Shown: in pieces, positions 1 to 11,234 of the stretch
Layout of the letters: every line of letters starts with the position of its first letter
Numbering within the stretch: position 1 is the first letter of the stretch
DNA from: Trichopria drosophilae
Taxonomy: Eukaryota > Arthropoda > Insecta > Hymenoptera > Diapriidae
DNA: 64,000 nt
Reading direction: 5' to 3'
Assembly (NCBI GenBank): GCA_030407085.1
Contig: CM059583.1
Span: 27,316,001 to 27,380,000, forward strand
Position numbers and translations under genes: made by a program
The notes under the pieces: generated by a model
Databases searched by the model: none
Told to the model about the DNA's origin: nothing
What the model saw: the letters and a program-made list of their open reading frames with translations, nothing else

Positions 1-1109
1 AGTTTTTGCTATATGTTAAAAATTTTCTATTACTGACATATTTAAATTCATTTTGTCCAAGAGTATTCAAACAGCGTTCGGGATTTGGAAGTAACTTTTG
101 TTTATGCACCAGTTTTTAAAATCTGTGAAGAATAATACGAAAAGGCAGTTTATTTATTAAAAATAGTCAACTTACCAATGATGTTTAGCCATTTTTTTTA
201 ACAACTTAAAATGTCTAAATTCTCCGGAGTAAAATTCATTTTTTATGGAATAAAAATTGAACAATTCTGATGAAAGAGTGAAAATAAAACTTGTTGAAAC
301 GCATAATATGACTTCAATCATTGTTATTTATTATAATTTTAGTACATATTCCATACAGTTGTATTGCAAGTAGGCCTGTGTAAAATTAAAATGGGAAAGT
401 GAGTGTCTAGACAACGTTCTAACAATAATTACAGTGTCCATGAATCCTAATAATGTGCTTTGTTAATTCAATATTTTTTATTATAAGGTTAGTTTAGTTT
501 TCTTATTTATAAATTTACATGAATCCTGTAAAATATTTGCACAAAATTTACAAGGACATGTCATTGGAAATTATTCTGATAGTTATGTTATAATTAACAG
601 TTGTACGGATATTTTGTGCATCTAGGAACTGTTATTAGTATTTTATCATATGTTACATATGATCTATTGCATACCTGATTAAAAGCTATATAAAGTATAA
701 TTCATGTCGAATTGGAAGGTTAATCTCAAAAAGTTGGGGTTATCCTGGCACTATTAAGAAATATATATATTATTGATAAAAAGACTTTAAATCACATTTT
801 TACGGTCTGTTTTAGTTTGTAATGTAAGAAAGTCCTTAATTTTAACATATAAAAAAAATCGGCGAAATAATAATTAACGACTCGATAGTAGCAAACAATA
901 ATGTTATACGGTCTATAGATTTCACACACATAGATAACAATAATAATAATAATAATGTACATCTTTATTGTAAAAAAAATAATATTGCACAAAAAGCTGA
1001 GACACATCTTAAAACTGTTTTACAGCTTGACCTATATATATAATTTAAAATAGTTCAATGATTCTACTGATTCAAATAAAAAATAATAAAACGTAACTTC
1101 AGTCCTTAT
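1..1109. other. AT-rich intergenic or intronic DNA
   Basis: No coding signal or recognisable element was seen. The frames present are short and rich in Ile, Tyr and Phe, as expected by chance in AT-rich DNA. A small (TAA)n run lies near 938-957. Confidence 0.6.
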
Positions 1110-2046
1110 ATCCCATACAGCACATACCGCTTAAAGAGTTCGTCCAGAGCTCATTCCAACGATATCTCCAAAAAGAGACCTAAAAACGACCTTTTAAAGA
1201 AGCCTTACTTCTGACTGCTTAAAGTAGTAATATCGAAGAAGTCTTATATACGAGGTCTTAAATCTATTTCGTGGACCACCTCTCTTTTGGTAAAGGAATT
1301 CCGGGTGTTGAGATTTGCGTTTCTTCCAGAGACACTAGGTGGCTATTGAATCCAAAAATGCAATTGCGCGATGTTTACTTCATATGCTGACCGGTGAATG
1401 ATAATCTTTAATGAACAAAATTTAAAACTGCTTTTACGATATTTAGCAAGCGATATTACAATATTGTATTATTATTATATGATATCCGTTATAATGAATA
1501 GAATACCGCCTAATACAGCGTATGAAGCAGCGGAGTCAGAATGTAATGATCAAAAGAGCCATAGCAGCCAAAACTTGGTACCGAGGTTGAGGATGGTCCT
1601 CGCCAAAAAAAGGAAGCAGTCGTCAAAGCTACTACGCAATCAGCGCGGAGTCCCCCTCCGTAATGTGCGCGATTTATCGGAAGCCATTTTGTATAAAGAA
1701 AATGCGTGGAGATGGTTGGCTAAACGGGACGCTTAATTTTAACGACCGCGACATCGTTCTCAATCTAATGTTGAAACAAAATTTGCAACTTTTTTTTTTT
1801 TTTTTTTTAAATTAGAACACCGTCTAATAAACAACTATACAATCAGTAAAACTAAATCAAGTAAGCCATAATAAAGAGCTATTTCCCGAGACCTCGTATT
1901 TGAGAGGTCTTGAAGAGCTCTTAAAATCGACGGATAAGTCTTCTTAAAGATTACATTATGAGCCCTTCCTGATAAATATTGAAAACATCATACAGTTTTT
2001 AAGATTTCTCAAAGGACTCTTAAAGATGTCTTTTTGCTGTTTGGGA
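1110..2046. mobile_element. TIR element with word-iterated arms and an internal ORF
   Basis: The left end reads ATCCCATACAGCA and the reverse complement of the right end reads ATCCCAAACAGCA. The arms, roughly 1110-1260 and 1888-2046, pair imperfectly. For example ATACGAGGTCTTA at about 1246 pairs with GAGACCTCGTAT at about 1889. Both arms iterate a word like CTTAAAGAGNTC. The centre (1270-1880) has different composition and contains a 112-codon frame and a 17-19 nt T run. This is a non-autonomous DNA transposon by structure. No target duplication could be fixed, and the superfamily is unknown. Confidence 0.5.
1398..1736 (+). CDS. Hypothetical 112-codon frame inside a TIR element
   Basis: I do not recognise this protein. 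The N-terminal third is hydrophobic and Tyr-rich and looks like chance translation. From about residue 33 (MNRIPPNTAYEAAESE) the composition becomes polar and basic, with a run KKRKQSSK near residue 71. A shorter start at that internal Met is therefore more believable than the first ATG. The frame sits between the inverted arms of a transposon-like element, which suggests captured host sequence or a remnant of the element's own gene. A long T run follows about 50 bases after the stop. Coding status is uncertain, since a frame of this size is not far above chance here. Confidence 0.2.
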   Translation: MIIFNEQNLKLLLRYLASDITILYYYYMISVIMNRIPPNTAYEAAESECNDQKSHSSQNLVPRLRMVLAKKRKQSSKLLRNQRGVPLRNVRDLSEAILYKENAWRWLAKRDA

Positions 2047-2465
2047 TGTTTAAAAAACTGGATATAAGAAGTGACGAATGTGCTACTATCATAATGCATA
2101 ATACTACTGTGTCATTAACAATACACTAAATCTTCTAAATTAACTGCTACATTATGAGACTGAGAAGATACGAATATATGCGTCGAATTTATTTTCACCT
2201 AATGCCTCCAACTGACTACGCATTAATTGTGAATCTGATGGCAAAATTTCAAGTCATTTAAATTAGGTGAGGAATGAAATAGCGTTGTACATAGTATGTA
2301 CATTGAATCGTATTTGAATATGAAAAATGATATAGAATATATTTTATTATGTTTTAAACAGAATTATTTTATATTTAATAATGTATGTTTGTTTGTCGAC
2401 GTGTAGTAAATATTAAAATATTCATCGCTCGCATCGCTAAAGTTAACCATTTAGAAATGAACTGT
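2047..2465. other. AT-rich spacer
   Basis: No feature could be supported here. The DNA is low in GC with many stops in all frames. Confidence 0.5.
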
Positions 2466-2753
2466 CTACACTGTTAGAAATTTCTCTAGGAATTTTCAGA
2501 AATAGTCACTGATATTTTTTACTTTTACCATTTCAGAATTTTACGAAACAAAATTAAGAAACATTTTCAAAAAATTACGAAAAAATTTCAAAAAATTACC
2601 AAAAAATTTCAAAAAATTGCCAAAAATTTCAGAGAATTAGCAAAATATTTCAGAAAATTACTAAACTTTGTTTCGTAAAATTCTGAAACCCTAACGATAA
2701 AAAACTTCGGTTATTCTTTCAGGAAATTGATACAGAAATTTTTAACAGTGTAG
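2466..2753. mobile_element. Iterated-word TIR element (MITE), 288 bp
   Basis: The two ends match at 19 of 20 positions: CTACACTGTTAGAAATTTCT on the left, and the same with one G to A change as the reverse complement of the right. A second inner inverted pair, around CAGAATTTTACGAAAC, lies at about 2535 and 2668. Between them sits a degenerate tandem of TTTCAAAAAATTAC-like units (about 2565-2660). The element has no coding capacity. Superfamily and target duplication are not clear. Confidence 0.7.
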
Positions 2754-3193
2754 AATAAGTTACTCTTTAAATACAATAGTGAATATATAATGGGTGTATA
2801 CCTAGTGAATGGCGTTAAAAGCCACTTTATTACTTGTTTCATGATTATATTCTATATTTGCGTTTGAAACATGCTGGAAAAACTGGTTTAGTTGTAGTAT
2901 AATCTAAAATAGTCTAGTAACTGATTGCAATTTTAAAACACATCATATAGAGATGCACAATATGTGTGTTTACTTATAAAACTCGCTTATGTTGCCAAAT
3001 GTGACAGAATATCAAACTTCCAAATTATGACGTAAGATGGAGCTATATTTTAACGTTTCTTTATGAACCATAACTCCCCAACTTCTCCGACACCGTTTTA
3101 TGATCAGCGAGCTAAAAAACTTCAAAAACTGATATTCAGGTATTTTCATTCAATTAAAAATGATTGAACGGATCACGTTTCTTTTTCTATGTA
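2754..3193. other. AT-rich spacer
   Basis: Nothing could be supported in this stretch apart from the TA dinucleotide used as target by the neighbouring MITE at its right edge. Confidence 0.5.
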
Positions 3194-3457
3194 AAGTAGA
3201 GTCCCGGTATATTTGCGTCTCGCTTTATTTACATCCCAGCATATTTGTCCAGTTCTGTCTCGTTATATTTGTCTGTCGCCGCTCTCTTTTTGCCGCACCT
3301 TACACGCTAGGGCCTCAGGAAGGGCCTGCTGTGACGTCACGAACGTAACGCGACTGAAGAGAGTGGGAGAAGCGGCGCTCCCCTTCTTTTGACAAATATA
3401 AGGAGACGGGAGTGGGAGGCGAGCAACCGAGCGGGCAAATATACCGGGACTCTACTG
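3194..3457. mobile_element. TA-flanked MITE, 264 bp, family 1
   Basis: TIRs of 22 bp match at 21 positions (AGTAGAGTCCCGGTATATTTG plus one base). The element is flanked by TA at 3192-3193 and 3458-3459. Inside each arm the terminal word recurs in degraded form (CTCGCTTTATTTAC, CTCGTTATATTTGTC). The centre is GC-rich. TA duplication with ends starting CAGT is typical of Tc1/mariner-class elements, including the pogo/Tigger branch, so a pogo-like origin is inferred. There is no coding capacity. Confidence 0.75.
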
Positions 3458-3849
3458 TATTTCACTATTGTTATATTCTAAAAAGGTTCACATCGAATAC
3501 TTTGTCGTACATTTCAAATCTAAAATTATATACCAAAGTTTTGAATTGAAAACTGATGTTGCTAATGCTATTTTTTCACATTTTGAAGAGTAACATTGGA
3601 CTTTTTGCGTAAGATTCTTTCACACATCAACATTATAGTAAATATTACATATTTTTTTCAATATTGACCGATAGAAGTTATCCATTTTCAAAAGGCACGC
3701 GACCAAAGTATATTTTTCTGCCAGACCGGATGATAACAAAATGCAATCCCTCATCGACAGACCATACCAATATTTACTGTTATTTCGCAAGCCATCTTTT
3801 TAATTTACGATTCTTTATTCTTTTCGACAACGACCGATAATGACATTGT
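3458..3849. other. AT-rich spacer
   Basis: No gene, tRNA or clear repeat was found. Confidence 0.5.
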
Positions 3850-4240
3850 TTTGTCAGTCGTCGCATCAGGTCGACAAGTCTCGAGGAAAGAAAGAGAGCG
3901 GTTCCGTCGATCGTAAAAATATTTTGGCTCCGTTTTCAGCAGTTTCGGCTGACAAATAGAATCGCAAATCACTCAGCGCATCGCGCGCATTCTCGCTTGA
4001 GGCGAGTAGAGCGATGAATAATTCATGCCGGAGTCGGCAGCCCACGCGCGCGGGTGTAGTCCGGGAAAAGATACTACGTGAAGATCTAGCACAATAATTG
4101 TAAATCTGTAACTGTGCGACAATGTTAGTTGCGAAAATTACGAGTATCGATCCTCGAATCGTTATCGAGGTCATTTCGATACCACGCGAGGACGCGCCGC
4201 TCGTAAAGTAAGCGCCTCTTCTCCACCTACGTCCTACAAG
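3850..4240. other. CpG-rich island
   Basis: GC content and CpG density rise sharply compared with both flanks (for example CGCGCGCGGGTG near 4045). A 102-codon minus-strand frame (3866-4174) runs through it, but its protein shows no domain and such frames are favoured by CpG-rich DNA. The block may be a conserved regulatory element, an untranslated exon or a promoter. None of these can be chosen from the sequence. Confidence 0.45.
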
Positions 4241-5279
4241 GTCCGGCAGGACTTGCAGAAAATGAAATGAAGACTATATATTTGTCGGTACATACTCGGA
4301 ACTTTTAATTTTCGAAATCACAAATTAAGGTCCGAAAGGATCGCTTTTACTAGACTAAAAATATATTTTATGTTGTTTATGTAAACATTAATTAATTTGA
4401 CATAATTATACGGAAATGACTCTATGTCCGAATTTTAATATCAGAAAAAATAACATATTTCATCTATGTGACATGAGTAAAAGAAGATCTTGGTAATTTT
4501 CGGACATTGTAATTAAGTAGACAATCAAAAATGTTGTAAACAATAACATTGTAAATAATTGCGTAACTGTGATATCAGATTCACGCGACACTCGTAACTA
4601 TTATGTTAATTTATGTACTACAGAAAAACTGTAAAGTTCACAATATTTAAAAAATGTTTATGTCCAGAGAAGGCGATCAAGACCCTGCTGATGTGCACAT
4701 CTATATCTGTATCTGTACTGTATAACGAAATTTCAAATTAGCGTATCTTCGTAAAGAAAAGTCGTAATTGAACTTTGCGTCTCTCATATTAAAAGGAAAG
4801 ACTAGTACTATATGATCCAACTACAAGAATAATTAAAATGTATCTCCTGTACATAATCTCCAAAGTAGAAAAAAGGCATTTTTGTGTACATAACCTCAAC
4901 ATCTCAAAATGCTGACGTGATGGGGCAACTTCGTTCATGGCTTCTACGCAAAACATTACTTCGGAAATGACCCTTTACTGTCAAATAATAAAACCATGTA
5001 GGCTTATATATATCATGTTTATTGCAATAACAAACTACAATGTTTATTCTCTATTAACAATATTGAGTGTTGTCAAAACCATATCAAATTCGTTTTCTTC
5101 GAGTATAATGAATGATTCACAGCGTATCAACTTTTTAATTGAGGCAATATACTTTTTTAACATAATGCAATTTCAAAGAAAACGCCAAGGTTTTGAGCAG
5201 GATCTTAAGTACTCAATTAAACAGCTAATAAACACTCAAAAATATTTATCATAAAGTATGAATTCAGAAATCGCGAAAA
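4241..5279. other. AT-rich region without recognisable gene
   Basis: A 105-codon plus-strand frame (4937-5254) contains a hydrophobic stretch near residues 25-45 and a basic tail. It has no recognised motif and I treat it as unsupported. Nothing else was seen. Confidence 0.45.
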
Positions 5280-5500
5280 ATATTTTTACGATCGACGTGT
5301 TTCTCGGAGTGTTCGATTTACGACCTGGGGAATCGCGGATCGCGCACGTATATACGACTCATCGGATTCGTCCTTGGCTTGTGTTTGTACGTTTGTACGA
5401 TGCTAACGATCTCTCGTAAGTCACATGACGACTTGTAAATTTATCAGTCTGTGACCGCCGCTGGTTATGCGAAGTTTTACCGAACAGGTTTGCGAAGTTT
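5280..5500. other. CpG-rich island
   Basis: This is a short GC-rich block (for example GAATCGCGGATCGCGCACG near 5330) inside AT-rich DNA with no convincing frame. It may be regulatory or an untranslated exon. Confidence 0.4.
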
Positions 5501-5849
5501 ATCGACTGGGGAGGAAAAAAATGTTTTGCTGGTACAAGAGAAAAGTCAACGATTGACTAATACATTTTTTGTACATGAAAAATATTCGCAATTATACAGA
5601 AAACTTCTTTTATTTTCAGTTAAATATTGACCATTATTTCACAGATATTTATCGCCAGATTAATGGCATATTTTATTTCATTAATAAGTCAATATTCATA
5701 CTAATAGAGGCCATTTATATTACTCGTATATTAACAAGGAATACGAGAAGCTCTGAAAGTAAAATTTTGGACCAAAATATTGTCCTATATAAGTCAAATA
5801 ATCTTTCAAAATTTGAAGATAGTTTTAAATTTAAGTGAAGAATACAATA
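5501..5849. other. AT-rich spacer
   Basis: An 89-codon plus-strand frame (5569-5838) is present. It has no motif and is rich in Ile, Tyr and Asn, so I do not support it as a gene. Confidence 0.45.
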
Positions 5850-6020
5850 TTAGGTTAAAGTCCACAAATCTGTCCAAAATGATACCTTCAAACTGGAATA
5901 ACCTTATAGGTCGGTATCTCCCGTTTTTAACTAAATATCACATTGCACGATAACATCATTTCGATCATTAGGGCGGAAAGTCGTAATTGGTCAATATACG
6001 GTCTTCGTTCAAGGTCATTA
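5850..6020. repeat. Dispersed repeat shared with the 60-kb region
   Basis: The words GGTCAATATACGG and GGGCGGAAAGTCGTAATTGG near 5970-6000 recur in inverted orientation at about 60110-60150. There the reverse complement reads GGGCGAAATGTCTTAATTGG followed by GTCAATATACC. This indicates two copies of a moderately repeated element, type unknown. Confidence 0.5.
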
Positions 6021-6090
6021 AGCCGTATCCAAACGACAAAATTTATCTCTGATTTTCGTCATCTGTAAATTTCAGATTTATAGTAGAATA

Positions 6091-6318
6091 ATTTTATGGA
6101 AGATAGGTTTTCTGTAGTGTTTGGATATACTGTTTCAGCATCTGAAGTCCGTTCTTCCATATCAGTTCTTCTATTTTAAACGGATAATTAAATGAAACAG
6201 ACGTAAAATAAGTGATAATTTTTTCTTGATACCAAGCCTCACAATTCTGTGGTATACTGAATTTTGCTAAAAGTTCCCATATATTAGCATTTAGATTGAT
6301 CAGCAATGTTTTGGTTAT
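6091..6318 (-). CDS. Exon-like frame, unrecognised
   Basis: The minus-strand frame ends with a stop at 6094 and is open up to about 6318. Unlike most frames here the translation has protein-like, amphipathic composition, with well spaced Trp, Pro and charged residues (for example IWELLAKFSIPQNCEAWYQE and FKIEELIWKNGLQMLKQYI). There is no credible ATG with good context. No clear splice acceptor (pyrimidine tract plus AG) is visible just upstream, so it could be the last exon of a gene or a degraded fragment. No family is recognised. Confidence 0.25.
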
Positions 6319-6339
6319 TTAAGTTTTATTACAATAGTT

Positions 6340-6610
6340 TCTATCTTGTTATAAATTTTGAAAATTCAAAACGGTGGTTGCAACAAGGTTGAACAAAAGT
6401 TCGAAAAATGGTAATGTTATCTGATATTTGGTATGTACGGGTTTTCGGGATCACTGACAACGAATCCGCTTTCAAATTTTCAATATTCAAAATGGCGGAA
6501 TCGATACGACCGACCTAAATATAAACATATGGTAATTTGGTATGATATTTGGTGTTTAGGGGTTTTCGAGGTTTCTGAATATAAATCTGGTATTTTATTT
6601 CACGCGTAGG
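6340..6610 (+). repeat. piggyBac-associated ~120-bp repeat, two units
   Basis: Two degenerate direct units are present. The first has ACGAATCCGCTTTCAAATTT then CAAAATGGCGGAATC (about 6458-6503). The second begins GGGGTTTTCGAGGTTTCTGA near 6560. The core matches the arm repeat of the element at 19583. No TTAA-flanked end was found nearby, so this is a fragment. Confidence 0.65.
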
Positions 6611-7929
6611 TAACGCAAAATTTTGATCTGCATTTTTTAAGGATAGAAGCTATATTATGCGATATTTTACATAAAAAACTGTCATCTGGGCATTTATTTC
6701 ATTTACTTTCTTGTGCTTTGATTAGAGCGTTAGTGTGTTGCAGCACTACCATGGAATGGAAATATAAAAACAAAATTACTTGAATAGCAATACAACTTAT
6801 CATGTATATGGATAAGAAAAAGACTGGATATAAAAGGTGAACAAATTTGGTGAGAATTAAATCAAAAAGTCAGAAAAATTACCTAAATATTGTGTTACCG
6901 AATTTTGACCGTCAATTTACTTCCATTTTCGTCACTTCTTACTGTCATTCGTCCTTTACTTTATGTAAACAAGTCATGTAAACAAATCTCTCAAATCATA
7001 TATAGGATAATCATGAAATTTTCATGTACAGTTGAACCCCGCTGGATTGGCACCGCGAAGTAAATAAAAAATGTTATGTCTGACGTCAAAAAGTCACTGT
7101 GACTTTGAAATGGTCTTAAAGGTCACAGTTATATGTGAAATGTTCGGCCTTTTCTGTGGTCCAAAATATGTGTCCTATGTTGAAAATATCGGTTTGACAT
7201 GGAAAAAACAATCAAGGTCAAATATAAGATCACAGTTTAATAGCAAGGGAAAAATCCCAAAAGTATAATTTGAAATCGTTTTCACCAAAATACATTCCTT
7301 AGAAGTTAGCATCGAATCAAATGCCTCGGCCCTAGTAGAAAACGAATCCAGTTTTTGGCCAGTTTCTGTCCAGTTTCTGTCCAGTTTCTGTCCAGCTTCC
7401 TTATTTCCCACGGTAAAGATCTAGGAAAACTAGACAATGTAACATAAAACTGGACAGATTTCTACGAGGGGGTTTGTTGATGGCTATCCAAAATTAATGT
7501 AATATTAGATTAAATGTCTCTTGAAGATATGCATTTGACCGTTAATCATGTAGGATCAACATCGGATGAACATTCCGATTGCAGAATTAAAAGACACGGA
7601 CAGAACAGCTGAGAACGTTTATTTGACCACATTTAAATCTGAATCGACCTTAATGCTACAGCGCCTTTTCTACGAAACTACAATCGTTTAAATTGAATGT
7701 CGAATTGTATGCTAATTGTTAAACATTTCTGTTTGGAAGGCATTAAAAATTTCTTGCTTCTACATTATTTCGCCCATAAATGTACATCGTGTCAGGTGTT
7801 TAATAGGTTTACGGACTATTTGCAGCACAATTCTGTCCCTTTTATATGATATATTTCGGTATAACTTGAAAAGATATACGAAGGCTATAAAGTGCTTGGT
7901 CGCGGCGTCATTATGTAGCCACTGTATGC
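6611..7929. other. AT-rich region, no supported gene
   Basis: No coding signal was found. The only notable structure is the short tandem repeat listed separately at 7359-7396. Confidence 0.5.
7359..7396. repeat. 11-bp short tandem repeat
   Basis: There are three exact copies of CCAGTTTCTGT plus a partial fourth. An imperfect copy precedes them. Confidence 0.85.
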
Positions 7930-8250
7930 GATGAGAACTCGACCTGCTCTACAGTAATGGAGACACGTTCGCGCAAGCCGCCTCTCATGGTGGCAAAGCC
8001 GATTTATCTGCGCCCGCGTTTTTCTCTCTCTTTCTCCTCTACTGTTGCCATTCACGTTTTCGTTCTTTCTTCCGTCCACAATCTTTTTCATTGTTGCTCT
8101 CGCTCTAGAGATCGCCATCCCAGTCGGGCTTCCGATCCTGTTCATTTCCTTTCTCCGTCACTCCTCAGCACCCTCGCCCTCGTGTTGGCGTACTGAGGAT
8201 CGTGTCTTACATGGGGATATTTCACTTTTCCTTGTAGCTAAGAACTCGCG
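7930..8250. other. CpG- and pyrimidine-rich island
   Basis: This GC-rich block contains a long pyrimidine stretch (TTTTTCTCTCTCTTTCTCCTCT near 8018-8040). Overlapping frames on both strands (7885-8275) are of low complexity and probably not coding. It may be regulatory or an untranslated exon. Confidence 0.4.
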
Positions 8251-8732
8251 GGATGAGAGGAAACGATGGTACTAGAGCCAGAAAAAAAGAAAACAGAAAT
8301 GTCCTGTTGCAACACCATGCGAAATTTTACTCAATGAAAGTACTTCATTAGTCCTTAAACTAGTTGGGATGGAACATTACCTTAACGGATGTATTTAAGT
8401 AACATTTAATAGTGATATTATTTCGTCATTAGTTTAATACCTTTCTAAACGATTTTATAATTTTATTATATCTTCTTAATGTAGATGGGTTTTTACTTAT
8501 AATATTTTCTGAATACATTATCATGTTTATTAGTCATCATTAACTATTACATTTGTTGCAGTGATTATATGAATTGCGGAAGGATTATAAAACGAGAAGG
8601 GATTATTGTAATACGTTGCAATAATAGTTTCTCCGTTTATGTAACTAACTACTATAAATAATTATAAATAAAAGCACATAAGCGCCAAAAAACGATACCA
8701 TATTACTGCGGTCTATTTGATGAGGATCAATA
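8251..8732. other. AT-rich spacer
   Basis: No feature could be supported. Confidence 0.5.
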
Positions 8733-8996
8733 CAGTAAAACCCCTCTTACTTGAAAACTCGCTTTCTTGAACACCCCGTCTATTTGAACAAAATAACCTC
8801 GTTTATTTGAACGATTTCTACTTCCCCTTACCCCCACTACTCGCTCTTACGCGGATACAAATTCCAATGCGCGTGCGCTACTTACGACGGACGGGTATAT
8901 TGCGCGAGGAGTGGGGACAACTGTAAGCGTTAAAAATAAACGGGGTCGGAGGGGAAATGCTGGCTCGACCCTGTTCAAGTAAGAGGGGTTTTACTG
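8733..8996. mobile_element. TA-flanked MITE, 264 bp, family 2
   Basis: Perfect TIRs of at least 23 bp begin CAGTAAAACCCCTCTTACTT. TA flanks both sides (8731-8732, 8997-8998). Degraded copies of the terminal word follow inside each arm (CTCGCTTTCTTGAAC, CCCGTCTATTTGAAC, CCTCGTTTATTTGAAC). Length and organisation equal those of the MITE at 3194, although the end sequence differs. The CAGTAAAACCCC start fits pogo/Tigger-like elements of the Tc1/mariner class (inference). There is no coding capacity. Confidence 0.8.
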
Positions 8997-8998
8997 TA

Positions 8999-9239
8999 TT
9001 ACTATTGGTAAGCAGTAATTGGGAATTTGCTTATTATTGACTTTTCTAAATAGTCTATCATAATGCTCATCGAGTTTGGTTGGTACCATCAGATTATTGC
9101 GACCGCACCAGTTTGATTGCTCATTCTAATCAATGCAGAGTGGGACATTATTCCATCTAGCGGGGGATTTCCATGCAAAAATTTCATGTTTATAACAATA
9201 TAATTTTATAACAAACTGCACGATATATGATTTTTATGC
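8999..9239. other. AT-rich spacer
   Basis: No feature was seen between the MITE and the LINE cluster. Confidence 0.45.
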
Positions 9240-9470
9240 CGTAACGTGGAGTACATCTTCGCTTAAATCAATTTTGTAATTTTTGTATCTCCCCTTCCTA
9301 CATTTTCAATTTGGTCTTAACATTAGCTGTTAGGTCTGTATGTCTGTATATATTAGGCGATATTTTAGCACCTGCTTTTGGGTATCTTCTACTCCACAAC
9401 TATAAATCCCATCTTCTTTTCACCGGAACTGAGCTAGCTTTGATTTGAGCACAATTAGTTGATTTCCAAT
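9240..9470 (-). pseudogene. LINE ORF2 C-terminal remnant, copy 1
   Basis: Read on the minus strand, the region translates to EDGIYSCGVEDTQ around 9340-9410. Downstream lies DNA (AAGACCAAATTGAAAATG) homologous to the copy at 11235-11475. The C-x-CG pattern followed by an Asp-Thr pair is the usual C-terminal cysteine motif of non-LTR retrotransposon polymerases. Stops interrupt the frame. It is a dead fragment; the clade cannot be fixed. Confidence 0.45.
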
Positions 9471-11234
9471 TGTCTGTTAAACGTCGATCTATTCTTGGGA
9501 GCACTTCATACCTGTACTACCATTTTTTTGTCCGTCCATCTTTCCTATCATTTTTGGATCATCGACCCAATATATCCTTGCGGATTTTAAATTGTATAAT
9601 CCTTTAATTTTTGACATTCGCAGTTATTTCGAATCCATTTATCAGTGCTTAAGATCCAAATACTCTCAGTAGGGCACATCTTTGGGCACTTTCTATTTTC
9701 ACACTGGTTCTCTGATGCATTCAATCCCCTATGCTGGCGAGAACCTTTATGACATAAACAAAAAAATATATCCTAACGCTGTTCCTAGCTATTGCACCGC
9801 GTTAGGTACATTTCCTTCTTTGCCATTTGCTTTCAATTAGTAAACAATCAAAGCATATTTCTAATCTTTGATTATTTTCATTTGGTTAGGAGATTTAGCT
9901 ACCTAAATGCAGCACTTCCTTGTGAATATTCTATACATTAGTGCCAGAACCATGTTGTATTTGCGTTCTTTTATCTTTCCTTTTATAACTCTGGATGGAC
10001 CAAAAATTTTGTGAGGCTTCTGAACTTCGTCTATGCCATTGCTGACAATCTTTCTGGATTTACTTCTACCACTCGTAGCTATATTTCTGCAGGTGGAGCT
10101 GTTTTTTGCCTATACAAGAATTTGTTTCAGCCATTGCTGAGGTGTCTATTGCTTTTAGCGTTTCTGTTTCTATTATTAAGCTTGCTGCTCTTGATCTTCA
10201 AGTACATCGCTTGACTTTAAAATCAGTTAAATGTTGCAGATACTATTATCATATTACATTTTTCTTTTTCTTACAAATTCCTCAGAATGGATTTACAGTT
10301 TAAAGAGGACTCCGAACCTCATCCGTCCCATTTCTGGGGTGGAACAGTTCCCGTCGTGTTTATGGAGTTACAACTTTGCTGGGGTCCTTGGTTTTGTTCT
10401 TACGATCGCTATTGCTATTTCAATTGGGTAGGTGCTGTCTATTGCAAGTATTGTTTTCATGCTTTATATTATGTTTTCTTCTTCTTCTTCGAGCATTTCT
10501 TTCTTTTTATGGATTAATGAGGCGTATTTCCAGAAAGTACCCAAACAACGCAATCTGTCCCGGGATATCCTGAGGAGCTCTTGAGAACATCCAAATGTCG
10601 CATTTAGTCCTCGCGAGCTCCTCAGGAGGACATCCTGCGACGGGCTTGGTTTGTTGGGGTAAGGAATATTCTTTAATCAACTCTTTCATCTCTACTCTCT
10701 ATTTCTACAATTGTCAGCTCTTTTTGCAGATCTTTGCAGATTTTTAGATATTTGTATTTTGAGCAGTGGTCTAGTACATTTTTCGGGGGGTCAGTATGAC
10801 ATCAGGTCGATACTATCGTACATCCTATCAATATATATCCATCCCGGTTGCATACCTGCGATAGGTACTTTACTATATTGACAACTGTTTCCTATTTGAC
10901 AGTATTCAAAGTGTGTCAAATCTTTAAGAATTTTCTTTTGGCTATGGGAATTAACTACCTGAATGCAGCTCTTCCCTGTTGCTGAAATTTTTGCTTTTCT
11001 GTCAGAAAATTTGGTGTATTGCGTTATTTTTCTTTCATCTTTTACCCTGGATAGACCTACAGTTTCGGGGGACTCCGAACCTCGTCTATGCTATTGCTGA
11101 CGCAGAGTCCTCCAAGAGCAGATCGACTGTCAGCGGAAGCTATATTTCTATAACTGTATATTATATTCACTATTATATAGATTTGGTCTCCATTACGTTC
11201 ACCGTTTCTGTCCCAAGTCTTGACCTTGTTGTTG
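9471..11234 (-). repeat. Tandemly repeated LINE-associated segments
   Basis: At least three diverged copies of one segment lie here. GACTCCGAACCTCGTCTATG occurs at about 11070. A relative lies at 10308 (GACTCCGAACCTCATCCG). Another lies at 10020 (TCTGAACTTCGTCTATGCC). Two longer blocks (about 9880-10090 and 10920-11110) align along their length, sharing for example CTACCTRAATGCAGC. They lie between two minus-strand LINE C-terminal remnants, so they are probably LINE-associated noncoding sequence amplified in tandem. The frames reported through this zone are low-complexity Leu/Phe-rich and not genes. Confidence 0.5.
10545..10661. mobile_element. Short palindromic MITE
   Basis: The left arm ACCCAAACAACGCAATCTGT then TCCTGAGGAGCTC pairs with GAGCTCCTCAGGA and TTTGTTGGGGT on the right. 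The whole is about 117 bp with almost no spacer. It is inserted in the LINE-associated segment. The end word CCCAAACARC resembles the ends of the element at 1110-2046, suggesting one superfamily (inference). Confidence 0.55.

Noticed and set aside
9999..10573. Series of overlapping Leu/Phe-rich membrane-protein-like frames
   Set aside because: They lie in pyrimidine-rich DNA antisense to the LINE cluster, in several frames at once, with no conserved start. The hydrophobicity comes from T-rich codons.
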